NCBI RefSeq assembly: GCF_000974445.1 | Contig: NZ_BBOJ01000008.1 | Location: forward strand, 62,001 to 126,000 | Length of the DNA: 64,000 nucleotides | Origin: Lentzea aerocolonigenes | Lineage (GTDB): Bacteria; Actinomycetota; Actinomycetes; Mycobacteriales; Pseudonocardiaceae | Direction: 5' to 3' | Part shown: piece by piece, positions 24,360 to 33,264 of the stretch | Numbering within the stretch: the first letter of the stretch is position 1 | Layout of the letters: the number at the start of each line of letters is the position of its first letter | Made by a program: the position numbers and the translations under genes | Notes under the pieces: generated by a model | Seen by the model: only the letters and a program-made list of their open reading frames with translations | The model's database searches: none | What the model was told of the DNA's origin: nothing

Positions 24360-25553
24360 TCACGCTCGCCGCCGGCGACGCCACAGCACGACGACGAGAG
24401 CCGCGACACCCGCGAGCGCCACCGCGCCGACCACCTTCCAGACCGGCGCGGTGCCGCTCGCCGCGGGCTCCGAGTCCGCCGCCCCGATCTCGAACACCGA
24501 CGTGGCACTGGACCCGTCCGCCGGCACGTAGAGGCTCGCCAGGACCTCACAGGTGATGTTCTGGGCGGCGAACGCGTGCTGAACCTCCACGTGCGCGGTC
24601 ATCACCGACTGCTCGGTGGTGAACATGCGCTCCTTCGTGCGCACCGTGACCTTCTGGCCATCCACCACCACCTCCTGGGCCACGTCGTCGAGGCCGTGGT
24701 CGCCGAACGCCCTCACGACCTTCAGTCCGTCCGGGAACGTGAGGGTGGCCGCCCGGATGTCGGGCGCGTTGCCGCCGACGGTGTACCCGCACCGCACGAT
24801 GAGCTTGTCGCCGACGCGGACGCCGTCGTAGTCGATCTTGTCGACGGTGATCAGGCCCGCGCTGGCGCCCATGCCGCGCGGCTCGTGGAACCCCGAGTCG
24901 TAGCCGGTGACGACGGAGCCGGGGACCTTGATGTCGAAGATCAGGGTCTTGCCGGTCAACATGTCGAACTTCGACCCCGACTCGAAGGACTCGTCCGTGA
25001 GCTTGGTGAAGATCCACGCCGTCCCGTCGACGCGCGCCCGGTCCTCGGACTGCAGCCGGTTCGGGCCCGCGGGCAGGTCGTGCAGGCAGTAGGTGCCGTC
25101 CGCCGCCGACGTCGTGCTGTGGTCCGGATCGTCGACCACCGAGATCCGGTGCCCGGCGATGCGCGTCTCGGGCTCGCCGATCTGGAGGTCGAAGTCGCTG
25201 TCCAGCCACACCGTGCCGCACACCTCGGCACCGCGAACGCCGAACTCGACGGCACCACCGTCCGACTCGACCGTGGTCGGTGTGGTCGTGACGAACTTCG
25301 TCTCCTCGTGGCTGACGGTCCACCGGCCCGCGCGGGGCAGCCGGTACGTGCCGTCCGTCCCTGTGCGCGCGACGGTCTCCCGTCCCGACTCGTCCCGGAG
25401 CGCGACCTCCGCGTCGCGGTAGCCGGGCTCGTCCTCGTCGCGGACTCCGTTGGTGTTGCGGTCCCAGAAGACCGTGACGAGCGCGCCTTCCTCCGCGTGT
25501 GCGAACGGCGGGCAAGTGCACACGATCAACACGGCCAGCAGCAGCGCTCTCAC
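24360..25553 (-). CDS. Cell-surface protein with SdrD-B-like repeats, copy 1
   Basis: 397 residues from GTG 25553 (GGAGGG just upstream), overlapping the stop of copy 2 as GTGA (25550-25553). Signal peptide (ALLLAVLIVCTCPPFAHA). Two SdrD-B/Cna-B-like folds with calcium-type starts: VFWDRNTNGVRDEDEPGYRD and GTVWLDSDFDLQIGEPETRI, each closing with DGTYRL or DGTYCL. A larger beta domain follows, then a single membrane helix (VVGAVALAGVAALVVVLW) and a tail of five arginines/Ala. It should sit anchored in the plasma membrane facing out. No LPXTG motif. Confidence 0.8.
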   Translation of the reverse strand: MRALLLAVLIVCTCPPFAHAEEGALVTVFWDRNTNGVRDEDEPGYRDAEVALRDESGRETVARTGTDGTYRLPRAGRWTVSHEETKFVTTTPTTVESDGGAVEFGVRGAEVCGTVWLDSDFDLQIGEPETRIAGHRISVVDDPDHSTTSAADGTYCLHDLPAGPNRLQSEDRARVDGTAWIFTKLTDESFESGSKFDMLTGKTLIFDIKVPGSVVTGYDSGFHEPRGMGASAGLITVDKIDYDGVRVGDKLIVRCGYTVGGNAPDIRAATLTFPDGLKVVRAFGDHGLDDVAQEVVVDGQKVTVRTKERMFTTEQSVMTAHVEVQHAFAAQNITCEVLASLYVPADGSSATSVFEIGAADSEPAASGTAPVWKVVGAVALAGVAALVVVLWRRRRRA

Positions 25554-26776
25554 CTGACGGCCCTCCTTCGCCACGCCACGAAAGCCACGACCAGGACAGC
25601 CGCGACGAGGAAGACGACCAGCAGGTTCCACCGCCGCCCGTCCGGCCAGGGATCCGCCGGCAGCGCCCGGATCAGGACCCGGTAGTTGTCGTTGCCCGCG
25701 TTCGCGTCAACGGGCGGGTGGAGGATCGTCTCTCCCGTCCAGAGCGAGACTTCGCTGTGCTCGAACGGCTTCTCGACCACGGCGACAGCGACGATCCGCT
25801 CCTCCTGACCCGGCGGCCGCCGGTCGGGGAACCTGACGCGAACGATCTGGTCGTCCGTCTTGCCCGGCGCGCCCTCGGTCTCGACGATCCGCAGGCCGTC
25901 CGGGAGGCGCAGGGATGCCGCGTAGTTGTCGTAGGCGGGTCCGGTGATCCGGTACCGGCCGACGATCTTGACCCGCTCGCCGACCCGCAGGTCTCGCGGA
26001 ACGGTCGAGCCGTCGGGGTTCACGACGGTGATGTCCAGCGCCCTGGCGTCCTTGCCCTCGGTCGTCACCAACGCCGTGTCGAGCCCGATGATCTCCGTGT
26101 ACGGGTCCTCGATGGACAGCACCTTCGACTTGCCGTCCCGCACGTCGAACTTCGACGTCTGCTTTTCGTCGGGGTTCTCCGACCGCCAGTGCGCGACGCC
26201 CCACCCGGTCTGGTCGATGCCGAGGCGGTCACCGGACTGCACCTGGACGTCCCCCGTGGGCACGTCGAGGAAGCAGTACGACCCGTCGTCGGCCGTGGCG
26301 ACCTCGATCTTCGTCCCGACGACGCCCACGTTCTCCCGGAACATCCGCTGGCCGCCGATGCGCGGTTCGCCCTCCTGGCGCTCACCGTCGGCGTTCTCGT
26401 CGAGCCAGGCCGTGCCGCAGATCGAGGCGCCGTGCACCCCGATCACGACCTTCTCCCTGCCCGCCTCGGCCGGATCGACCACCGCGCTCGCGGCCGTGGT
26501 GACCCCGAACCGCTCGTCGTCGAACGTAACCGTCCACCGGCCGGGCTCCAGCGTCGCCTTGCCGCGCAGGTTCGTCTCCAGCCGGTAGGCGAGGCCGGTC
26601 GGCTTGGAGACCCTGAACGACGCCATGCCGTACGGCGGTTCGTCGTCCTGCCGCACACCGTCGCGGTTGCGGTCCCAGAAGATCTCGACCTCGGCACCGT
26701 CCCGCGCCGCCGCACTGCCCGTCCACGCCCCGCTCGCGACGGCGGCGACGAGGACACCCGTCACCAGTCTGCGCAC
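25550..26776 (-). CDS. Cell-surface protein with SdrD-B-like repeats, copy 2
   Basis: 408 residues if GTG 26776 is used, which gives a typical signal peptide (VRRLVTGVLVAAVASG) after GGGGGTGGAAG; GTG 26785 and 26812 are alternatives. Same plan as its downstream neighbour: repeats IFWDRNRDGVRQDDEPPYGM and GTAWLDENADGERQEGEPRI, DGSYCF closing, a beta-rich stalk, one membrane helix (LLVVFLVAAVLVVAFVAW) and RRRAVR tail. The two are tandem paralogues of similar length and are translationally coupled. The Asp/Asn-rich repeat starts suggest Ca2+ binding. No anchor motif other than the helix. Confidence 0.8.
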   Translation of the reverse strand: MRRLVTGVLVAAVASGAWTGSAAARDGAEVEIFWDRNRDGVRQDDEPPYGMASFRVSKPTGLAYRLETNLRGKATLEPGRWTVTFDDERFGVTTAASAVVDPAEAGREKVVIGVHGASICGTAWLDENADGERQEGEPRIGGQRMFRENVGVVGTKIEVATADDGSYCFLDVPTGDVQVQSGDRLGIDQTGWGVAHWRSENPDEKQTSKFDVRDGKSKVLSIEDPYTEIIGLDTALVTTEGKDARALDITVVNPDGSTVPRDLRVGERVKIVGRYRITGPAYDNYAASLRLPDGLRIVETEGAPGKTDDQIVRVRFPDRRPPGQEERIVAVAVVEKPFEHSEVSLWTGETILHPPVDANAGNDNYRVLIRALPADPWPDGRRWNLLVVFLVAAVLVVAFVAWRRRAVR

Positions 26777-26919
26777 AGCTTCCACCCCCCAGAGCAACTC
26801 GTCGTGCCGCACGGGAAGTGTCCGGACCCGAGGAAACGTTGCACGCGAGATGGACGGCCCCGGCCGTGCTCAACCGTACGAAGTACTGTCTTGGACACGC
26901 TCATGCGGACGGAGTTGGA

Positions 26920-28125
26920 ATGGGTGAGGACCGGAGCTCGTCGATCCGTCTGCGCGTTCTCGACGTCGTCACGGACGGGGCGCTCAGGGAACTCGACCTG
27001 GACAAGCTCCTGGAGGTGCTGCTGGAGCGCGTCCGCGAGCTGTTCGCGGTCGACACCGCCACCGTCCTGCTGGTGGACCGCAGCGGCGGGCAGCTGGTGG
27101 CCAGGGCGACCTCGGGACTGGAGGAAGAGGTCTTCCAGGGCGTGCGCGTGCCGGTGGGCAAGGGCTTCGCGGGCCGCGTGGCCCAGCTCCGCGAACCGGT
27201 CCAGATCGAACGCGTCGACGAGTCCACAGTGGTCAACCCGCTGCTGCGGGAGCACGGGCTGCGGGTGCTGCTCGGCCTGCCGATGATCGTCGAGGACGTG
27301 CTGATCGGGGTCGTCCACGTCGGCAGCACCACGTCACGCCGCTTCACCGACGAGGAGATCGAGGCCCTGCGGCTCGTGGCCGACCGCCTGGCGGTCGCCG
27401 TGTACGCGGACCGGATGCGCGCCGAACGCGCCGCCGCGAGCCTGTTGCAGGAAAGCCTGCTGCCGACCCGCCTGCCGAGCGCCGAGGGCTGGGAGCTCGC
27501 CGCCCGTTACGTCGCGGGAGCGGAGATCGGCGTCGGCGGTGACTGGTACGACGTGTTCAGCCTGCCCGGCGAGCGCATCGGCGTGGTGATCGGCGACGTC
27601 GTCGGCAGCGGACTGAAGGCCGCCGTCGTCATGGGACGGCTCAGGAGCGCGTTGCGCGCCTACGCGCTGGACCACTCCGATCCCGCGGAGGTCCTGGACA
27701 AGCTGGACAGGAAAGCCGGCCACTTCGAGACCGACACCATGGCCACCGTCGCCTACGCGATCATCGACACGGCCACCCACCGCATGAGCCTCGCCGTGGC
27801 GGGACACCTGCCCCCGGTCGTCGCGGTGCCGGGCGGCGAGGCGAGGTTCGCCGCCGTCCACGTCGGTCCGCCCATCGGTTTCGACCTCGGCATCGCCCGC
27901 CGCACCACCGCCTTCGACGTACCGCCGGGCACGCTGATCGTCCTGTACACGGACGGCCTGGTGGAACGCCGGGGAGAGGATCTCGACGTCGGCCTGGAAC
28001 GGCTGCGCGAGGTCGTCGCCCCGACGGAGCCCGAGGCGGCGTGCATCCGCATCATGGCCACGATGGTCGGCGACCAGCCGGCGACCGACGACATCGCGCT
28101 GGTGGCGATCCGGCACAGCGGCTGA
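26920..28125 (+). CDS. GAF domain PP2C (SpoIIE-type) phosphatase
   Basis: 401 residues from ATG 26920, preceded by GGAG. GAF sensor domain about 15-165 (LELDK-type start, VPVGKGFAGRVAQLREPVQI), linker helix with ERAAASLLQESLLP (about 168-190, diagnostic of RsbU/SpoIIE proteins), then the phosphatase core: EIGVGGDWYDVF, IGDVVGSGLKAAVVM, ATVAYAIID, LAVAGHLPPVV, GTLIVLYTDGLVERR and DDIALVAIR, which hold the metal-binding aspartates. Such enzymes dephosphorylate anti-anti-sigma factors. An anti-sigma-type ATPase is encoded 17 kb away; a link is speculative. Confidence 0.92.
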   Translation: MGEDRSSSIRLRVLDVVTDGALRELDLDKLLEVLLERVRELFAVDTATVLLVDRSGGQLVARATSGLEEEVFQGVRVPVGKGFAGRVAQLREPVQIERVDESTVVNPLLREHGLRVLLGLPMIVEDVLIGVVHVGSTTSRRFTDEEIEALRLVADRLAVAVYADRMRAERAAASLLQESLLPTRLPSAEGWELAARYVAGAEIGVGGDWYDVFSLPGERIGVVIGDVVGSGLKAAVVMGRLRSALRAYALDHSDPAEVLDKLDRKAGHFETDTMATVAYAIIDTATHRMSLAVAGHLPPVVAVPGGEARFAAVHVGPPIGFDLGIARRTTAFDVPPGTLIVLYTDGLVERRGEDLDVGLERLREVVAPTEPEAACIRIMATMVGDQPATDDIALVAIRHSG

Positions 28126-28277
28126 TCCCCAACGGCCGGCGCGGCTTCCTGCGTGCTCAAACCGGTCGACTGGGACGTCAGCGCTCTCCGGGGCAGAGCG
28201 TCCAGGTGCGGGTGATCGACCAGGCCACCGGCGCGTGGGGGCACCTGATGGTCGACCAGCTGCTCTTGAGCGACTGA
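28126..28277 (+). pseudogene. Frameshifted C-terminal remnant of a secreted hydrolase (GH32-like beta-sandwich)
   Basis: Immediately after the phosphatase stop, one frame reads ...KPVDWDVSALRG (to about 28193) and the next frame continues QSVQVRVIDQATGAWGHL to a TGA at 28275-28277. Joined, they give the typical end of beta-fructosidase-like and related secreted hydrolases (W-DV-x-L-x-G-x-V-x-x-x-x-VD-x-x-x-G-x-W-G-H). The break is at the G-run 28190-28193 and fits loss of one G. No upstream part survives. GH32 is my best guess for family; other sandwich domains share the motif. Confidence 0.5.
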
Positions 28278-28287
28278 CCGCGCCCGT

Positions 28288-30558
28288 CTAGCCGGCGTCG
28301 ATGCCCTCGCGGGCACGGGCGATCTCGAACGGGTTGGCCATGTTCTCGGCGAGCACCAGCGCCTGTCGATGCGCTGCGACCGCATCCGGATCACCCATGC
28401 GGCGCAGCGTTTCGCCGAGCTCGTTCAGCGTCTCGCACTCACCCACGCGGTCGTTCACGCTACGCAGCAACGCGAGCGCCCGCCGGTGCCGGTCCAGCGC
28501 CTCGCTGAACCGGCCGGCGGCCCGCAGCACGATCGCGAGGCTGCCCAGGAGGTGGCCCTCGATGTCGTCCGAACCCCACTCCCGGTTCAGCGCCAGTGCA
28601 CGCAGGCAGTTCGCCTCCGCCTCGGCGACGTGGCCCTGGTGCGCGAGCACCAGCGCCATGTTCCCGAGCGCTCCGGCCCGTGTCTCAGGGGGAATGTCCG
28701 GGTACCGGAGTGCCCGCTCGTAGTACGCGATCGACTCGGTGTCCCTGCCGAGCCGGGCGTGCGCGGCGCCGAGGTTGTTCAGCGTTCCGCTCACCGACCG
28801 TTCGTCGCCCAGCGCGGCGAACAGGTCCAACGCTTCCTCGTAGCACCGCACGGCTTCTTCGATCCGCATGTTCCAGAACAGCGCCACACCGAGGTTCTTC
28901 ACGGTGGTAGCCACACCCCGCGCGTCCCCGGTCTGCCGGGCGGCGGCCAGCGCGCGTTCCGTGCTCGGCACCCAGTTCGTGCTGTAGCCGCGGGCGTACC
29001 GGAAGTACCAGATCACGTTCGCGAGCCGCCACGCGTGGTCGTGCCAGCCGTGTGCGGCGGCGAAGTCACCGGCCGCCACGATGTTGTCGATCTCGTCGTC
29101 CAGTTGGCCGGACCGCAGGTAGAAGTCCAGCAGCCGCCTGGTCCCCGCCGGGTCGGGTTCCGCGTCGCGCGCGTACTTCAGAACGAGGTCGTGCATGCGG
29201 TAGCGGCCGGGCCGGTGCTGCTCCACCAGGTGAGCGGTCTCCAGCTCGGCGAGCGCGCCGGGGTCCCCGCAGAGAGCAGCAGCCGCCGCGTGGCTGATGT
29301 CCGGTCCGATCATCTGGCCGAGCAGCCGGAACGCCTTCGCCGCACGCGGTGAGAGAGCCCGGCAGGACGACGCGAGCACAGCGCGCAGGCTGGCGCTGGG
29401 ATCATCGCCGTCGAGCGCCTCGAGACCGTCCGTGAGCTCCGTGGACAACGCCGCCAGCGGGAACTCCGGGTGCTGCGCCGCACGAGTGGCGACGATGCTG
29501 AGCGCCAGCGGCAGCCCCGCGCAGTACCGCAGGAGCTTCGAGGCCTCCTCGGGCTCACCCTCGAGTCGTTGTGCGCCAACGTGGTGCGCCAGCAGCCGCC
29601 GGGACTCGTCCTCGCTGAGGCAGTCGACGAACAGGCGCTCGCCGGTCACGTCGCCGAGATCGTTGCGGCTCGTGACCAGGACACCGCAACCGCCGCCGGG
29701 CAGCAGTGCGGCGACCTGCGCGGCGTCCCGTGCGTTGTCCAGAACCACGAGGATCTTCCGCCCGGCCACGAGCGTCCGGAACAACGCCGTGCGTGCGTCC
29801 TCGTCGTGTGGAATGTCCTGCGGCGGTACCCCGAGAGCGTGCAGGAACGACCGCAGCACAACCGTTGCCGCCACCGGTTCGCCGGTCGGGTCGAAGCCCC
29901 GCAGGTTCGCGTAGAGCTGGCCGTCCGGAAAGCAGGCCGCGTTGTCGTGCGCCCACCGCAACGCGAGCCAGGTCTTGCCGACCCCGCCAGTGCCCGCGAT
30001 CGCCGAGATCGCCACCGTGCCACCGCCCACGACCGCGTCCAGCCGCTTCAGGTCGTCGTGCCGCCCGACGAACGACAGCGGGGCAGCGGGAAGCTGCCGC
30101 GGCACGACCAGATCCCGCCGCGTGGCAAGGCGTTCCGCGTGCAGCCGCGCCCGCAGCCCATCAGCCCACGGCGTGTGCACGCCGAGCAGCGCCTCACCCG
30201 ACCACAACGCGAGCGCCTCTGACCCGCGTCCCGCGTCGCGCAACAGCCGGAACCGGTGCAGGTCCACGGACTCGGGTTCGGCCCGGAGCAGATAACCGCC
30301 GGCCAGCGAGACGATCGTGCGATCGCCGTCACCGAGCAGCGCCCGCAACCGGGCGACGTGGTTGCGCAAGGACGCGCGAGGATGGTCCGGAAGGTCGTCG
30401 CCCCACACCCGATCTACGAGCGTGTCGCAGGAGAGCACGGTGTTCACGTCGACCAGCAGCGCGGCCAGCAGCCCGCGCAGGCGGGGCTGCGTGATGGCGG
30501 CGACGCCCTCTCCGGTGTGGATCCCGACCTCGCCGAGCAGCACGAATCCTCTGGCCAT
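28288..30558 (-). CDS. AfsR/SARP-like regulator with shortened BTAD region, NB-ARC and TPR
   Basis: 756 residues from ATG 30558. N-terminal winged-helix (about 1-95: LSCDTLVDRVWGDDLPDHPRAS). Only about 50 residues resemble the bacterial transcriptional activation domain (VDLHRFRLLRDAG... LHAERLATRRDLV) before the NB-ARC starts at FVGRHDDL; typical SARPs have about 150. P-loop GTGGVGKT (189-196), Walker B KILVVLDNARD, then a C-terminal array of TPRs (about 540-750: NLGVALF, NNLGAAHARLG, NMALVLAHQGH, NELGETLRRMG). Likely an ATP-dependent transcription activator of a nearby or distant metabolic cluster. Convergent with the hydrolase remnant. Confidence 0.85.
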   Translation of the reverse strand: MARGFVLLGEVGIHTGEGVAAITQPRLRGLLAALLVDVNTVLSCDTLVDRVWGDDLPDHPRASLRNHVARLRALLGDGDRTIVSLAGGYLLRAEPESVDLHRFRLLRDAGRGSEALALWSGEALLGVHTPWADGLRARLHAERLATRRDLVVPRQLPAAPLSFVGRHDDLKRLDAVVGGGTVAISAIAGTGGVGKTWLALRWAHDNAACFPDGQLYANLRGFDPTGEPVAATVVLRSFLHALGVPPQDIPHDEDARTALFRTLVAGRKILVVLDNARDAAQVAALLPGGGCGVLVTSRNDLGDVTGERLFVDCLSEDESRRLLAHHVGAQRLEGEPEEASKLLRYCAGLPLALSIVATRAAQHPEFPLAALSTELTDGLEALDGDDPSASLRAVLASSCRALSPRAAKAFRLLGQMIGPDISHAAAAALCGDPGALAELETAHLVEQHRPGRYRMHDLVLKYARDAEPDPAGTRRLLDFYLRSGQLDDEIDNIVAAGDFAAAHGWHDHAWRLANVIWYFRYARGYSTNWVPSTERALAAARQTGDARGVATTVKNLGVALFWNMRIEEAVRCYEEALDLFAALGDERSVSGTLNNLGAAHARLGRDTESIAYYERALRYPDIPPETRAGALGNMALVLAHQGHVAEAEANCLRALALNREWGSDDIEGHLLGSLAIVLRAAGRFSEALDRHRRALALLRSVNDRVGECETLNELGETLRRMGDPDAVAAHRQALVLAENMANPFEIARAREGIDAG

Positions 30559-30817
30559 CGCTCCCTGTGTACCACGGTTCGCAGCGGAGCGACCGGGCCT
30601 TCGTGCGCCGGCTCTGCCGCGGGGACAGCGGGAACCTGGCTGATCCGCACAAAGGTCCAGTACGCCGAACACCACCGACAAGACTCTGTTGATGTCCTCG
30701 ATGTCGTGATCAGCCGGCAGCGGGCACACGTGCCCTCGCCCCCTGGGCGGAGGGCGAGGGCACGCGACGGCAGCGTGGTGGCTTGTCGGAGCACCCACCT
30801 GCCGGCCTGGAGGGAAC

Positions 30818-31447
30818 CTACTTCGACGGGGCGATCAGCCCGCCGTTGCCGGCACGGGCGGCGTCGAAGCGGCGGGTCACGTCAGCCCAGTTGACCAGTG
30901 ACCACAGCTTCTGCACGTAGTCCGGGCGCACGTTGCGGTACTGCAGGTAGTAGGCGTGCTCCCAGGCGTCGAACACCAGCACCGGGGTGGTGTTCATGCC
31001 GACGTTGCCGTGGTGGTCGTAGACCTGCTCGACGATCAGCCGCTGCGACAGCGGTTCCCAGGCCAGCACGCCCCAGCCTGAACCCTGCACCAGCGAGGTC
31101 GCGGCCGTCAGCTGCTTGGAGAACGCCTCGAACGAGCCGAAGTGCTCGTCGATCGCCGCGGCCAGCTCACCGTCGGGCCGGTCGCCGCCTTCGGGGGAGA
31201 GGTTGTCCCAGAACATCGTGTGCAGGACGTGCCCGGACAGGTTGAACGCGAAGGTCTTCTCCAGGCCGACGATGCCGGAGAAGTCCTCCTTCTCGCGCGT
31301 CTCGGCGAGCCGTTCGAGCATGTCGTTGGCGCCCTTGACGTAGGCGGCGTGGTGCTTGCTGTGGTGCAGCTCCAGGATCTCGCCGGTGATCGCGGGCTCC
31401 AGCGCCGCGTAGTCGTAGGGCAGGTCCGGCAGCACGTACTGGCTCAT
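30818..31447 (-). CDS. Superoxide dismutase (Fe/Mn family)
   Basis: 209 residues from ATG 31447. N-terminal helical hairpin with metal ligand His in [16 protein letters not shown] and second ligand in [14 protein letters not shown]-terminal ligands in [13 protein letters not shown] (Asp and His). It dismutates superoxide in the cytoplasm. Metal choice between Fe and Mn cannot be fixed by eye. Two direct TTGCGA copies on the - strand (at + positions 31489-31494 and 31506-31511) lie 42-64 bp upstream and might be a regulator site. Monocistronic. Confidence 0.95.
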   Translation of the reverse strand: MSQYVLPDLPYDYAALEPAITGEILELHHSKHHAAYVKGANDMLERLAETREKEDFSGIVGLEKTFAFNLSGHVLHTMFWDNLSPEGGDRPDGELAAAIDEHFGSFEAFSKQLTAATSLVQGSGWGVLAWEPLSQRLIVEQVYDHHGNVGMNTTPVLVFDAWEHAYYLQYRNVRPDYVQKLWSLVNWADVTRRFDAARAGNGGLIAPSK

Positions 31448-31786
31448 CAGTCTCTCCGGGAAGCTTCGCGGTGGGTATCGCCACTCTTTCGCAATAGCCA
31501 AGATCTCGCAACAGTGGGGGATCGATGCGACTTGACCGTGGTCGGCGCGAACGAGCTCGCTGTGCTGGTCACGCCGCTGAAGCGCCTGTACCGCCGCTTT
31601 TCCGGCCCGCTCCGGGCACGAGAGCGAGGAGCGGTTCACCGGATCCGCCGACAGGGTCACGGCTCATCTCGCGGTCTCCGGCACGCATGGGCACGGTCGA
31701 CCCGGCGGAGGGGCGCCGTGGCTGGAGGTCCCTTGACCACTGGACGCTCCCGGTGCTGCCGTCTGCCACAACGTCCTGGTGCTGTG
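31448..31786. other. Intergenic region without recognised gene
   Basis: 339 bp upstream of the superoxide dismutase gene. It contains the promoter region with two TTGCGA direct repeats (- strand) near 31489-31511. The rest has open frames on both strands but none with convincing composition, start site or family match. Confidence 0.4.
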
Positions 31787-31984
31787 TCAGGGTGCGGCCG
31801 GCGAAAGGTTCAGGATGGCGAGGAGATCCAGGTACTCGGCCTTCGTCCACACGGTGCCGGTCGGGTTGCACAACCGGTACTCCGCGGCGTGCAAGCGGTC
31901 GTAGGCGCCGCGATCCACGTCGAGGAGGCATCGGATCCGATCCTGCTCAGCCTTGATCACTTGGCTGGCCGCGTCGCCGGTCAT
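31787..31984 (-). pseudogene. Truncated DUF4440/NTF2-like fragment
   Basis: 65 residues beginning MTGDAASQVIKAEQDRIRCL. The first ~50 residues match the start of DUF4440-type NTF2-like proteins (helix with R-x-x-x-L-x-x-D-x-x-A-x-x-x-L-x-A-x-x-Y, then NPTGTVWTKAEYL), which usually run 120-130 residues. The frame stops just where the central sheet should begin, and I see no continuation in another frame. Probably a 3'-truncated gene; a genuine small protein is the alternative. Confidence 0.4.
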
Positions 31985-32041
31985 ACCCGCTCCTGTTCGC
32001 GCGTTCGGTTCTGGTCGCCGACACGTGCGCCCACAACCAGG

Positions 32042-32362
32042 TCATCGTTCCAGGCGGTGCGCGTCGGGAGACGTGGTGCAGGAACAGGTTCCCCGGCAGG
32101 CGTGGCGGGCTTTGCGGCGGTGGTGGACGAACCACAGCAGGCCGGCGAGTCCGAACAGGACGGTGGAGACGACGAACAGGCCGGTGGTGGCCGCGGCGAC
32201 CCCGGCACCGCTGACCAGCCCGAGTGGCAGGAGCAACGGGAGTGCGCAACAGCCCGCGCAGGCGAGCGCGGCGAGTGACGCGACGACCTTGCTCCGTCTC
32301 GGCGGACCTGCCTGCTCGGGGGTGATCGGCAGCTGGACGGCATCCCGGCCGGACGTGCTCAT
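32042..32362 (-). CDS. MerT/MerC-like small membrane protein
   Basis: 106 residues. Two or three hydrophobic helices: VASLAALACAGCCALPLLLP and GVAAATTGLFVVSTVLFGLAGLLWF. The paired cysteines in CAGCC inside the first helix resemble mercuric-ion uptake proteins MerT/MerC, and a cysteine-rich tail (ACRGTCSC) follows. It overlaps the upstream merR-like stop by 4 bp, so the two form an operon. No periplasmic MerP, merA or merB is present, so mercury handling is only suggested. Another soft-metal role is possible. Confidence 0.65.
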   Translation of the reverse strand: MSTSGRDAVQLPITPEQAGPPRRSKVVASLAALACAGCCALPLLLPLGLVSGAGVAAATTGLFVVSTVLFGLAGLLWFVHHRRKARHACRGTCSCTTSPDAHRLER

Positions 32363-32775
32363 GTGAGGCCTTTCGTGACCGTTGTGAGCTCGATGAAGGG
32401 AATCGGGCAGTCCGGGCAGCTGCAGTTGGTCAGGCTGTCGCAGCGGGCGTCGACGACGCGCTGGAGCCCGCCGCGAATCGTGGTGAGGTCCTCGATCCGG
32501 CGGTCGACTTCTTCGAGCTTCGCCCTGGCGCGCTTCTGCAAGTCGGCGGAGGGGTGGCGCCGCCGGCCGGTGTCGAGGAGCTCGGCGACCTCGTCGAGCG
32601 TGAATCCGAGTCGTTGGGCGGCTTTGACGACGCGCAGCAGTGCGAGCGCGTCGTCGTCGTAGTCCCGATAACCACCCACGGATCGTGGCGGCTCCGGTAG
32701 CAGCCCGCGTCGCTCGTAGTAGCGCAGCGTCTGGACGTTCACGCCGGCCGCCGCGGCCAACTCACCTGACTTCAC
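32359..32775 (-). CDS. MerR family heavy-metal-responsive regulator
   Basis: 138 residues. N-terminal winged HTH (AAAAGVNVQTLRYYERRGLLPEPPRS), long dimerisation helix, and a C-terminal cysteine cluster C-x6-C-S-C-x2-C (in ARCDSLTNCSCPDCPIPF), as in metal-sensing MerR-type activators of Gram-positive mer operons. MerR proteins usually bind the 19-20 bp spacer of their own operon promoter. Overlaps the MerT/MerC-like gene. The upstream Cys-pair gene is 13 bp away on the same strand, so the promoter may lie ahead of that gene. Confidence 0.88.
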   Translation of the reverse strand: MKSGELAAAAGVNVQTLRYYERRGLLPEPPRSVGGYRDYDDDALALLRVVKAAQRLGFTLDEVAELLDTGRRRHPSADLQKRARAKLEEVDRRIEDLTTIRGGLQRVVDARCDSLTNCSCPDCPIPFIELTTVTKGLT

Positions 32776-32788
32776 CGCCCCTCCCTCC

Positions 32789-33166
32789 TCAGGCCCGTGC
32801 GGCGAGTGCCGCCTGAGCCTGTGCGGCCAGGCCGTCGAGGACGATCTCCTTGTCCTGCGGCACTCGGACGTCGACGATCACCGCGTCACCGGCGCGGTTC
32901 ACGGTGAAGTCGAAGAACGAACAACACTCGGCTTCGCGCGCGGTGAGGTCGCGAGCGTCGGCCTCGACCGCCGCGCCGCCGAGCAGGTGCAGCCGCAGCA
33001 GACCCGGCTCCTCGCGGCGCACGTCCCGCAGCGAGGAGCCGAACAGCGTCTCGAACTCCGCGAGCCGGGCAGGCTGGTCGGCGGTCGGCAACGTGCAGGC
33101 CAGACCGTCGACCCATCCCTCCACCGCATCGGCGGGTGGCGCGGACCGGATGGAATCGGACACCAT
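32789..33166 (-). CDS. Small protein with conserved Cys pair, mer-cassette associated
   Basis: 125 residues from ATG 33166 (GGAGG eight bases upstream). Acidic, no signal peptide. It carries EAECCSFFDFTV (about residues 80-91), a Cys-Cys pair followed by an aromatic strand, recurrent in small unnamed actinobacterial proteins next to metal regulators. Placed first in the operon with MerR and the MerT/MerC-like protein. The cysteines could bind a soft metal or deliver it; function is not known. Confidence 0.7.
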   Translation of the reverse strand: MVSDSIRSAPPADAVEGWVDGLACTLPTADQPARLAEFETLFGSSLRDVRREEPGLLRLHLLGGAAVEADARDLTAREAECCSFFDFTVNRAGDAVIVDVRVPQDKEIVLDGLAAQAQAALAARA

Positions 33167-33264
33167 GCCGCACACCTCCAGAACGTTCGGATCAGGGCCA
33201 ACACCACAACGCTAAGCCTGTACCCGGGTACCGACTTCAATGAGACCCGCATCACACCCGCCGG

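Noticed and set aside
22568..24550. 660-codon - strand frame opposite the BNR protein
   Set aside because: Shadow; the + strand has Asp boxes and signal peptide.
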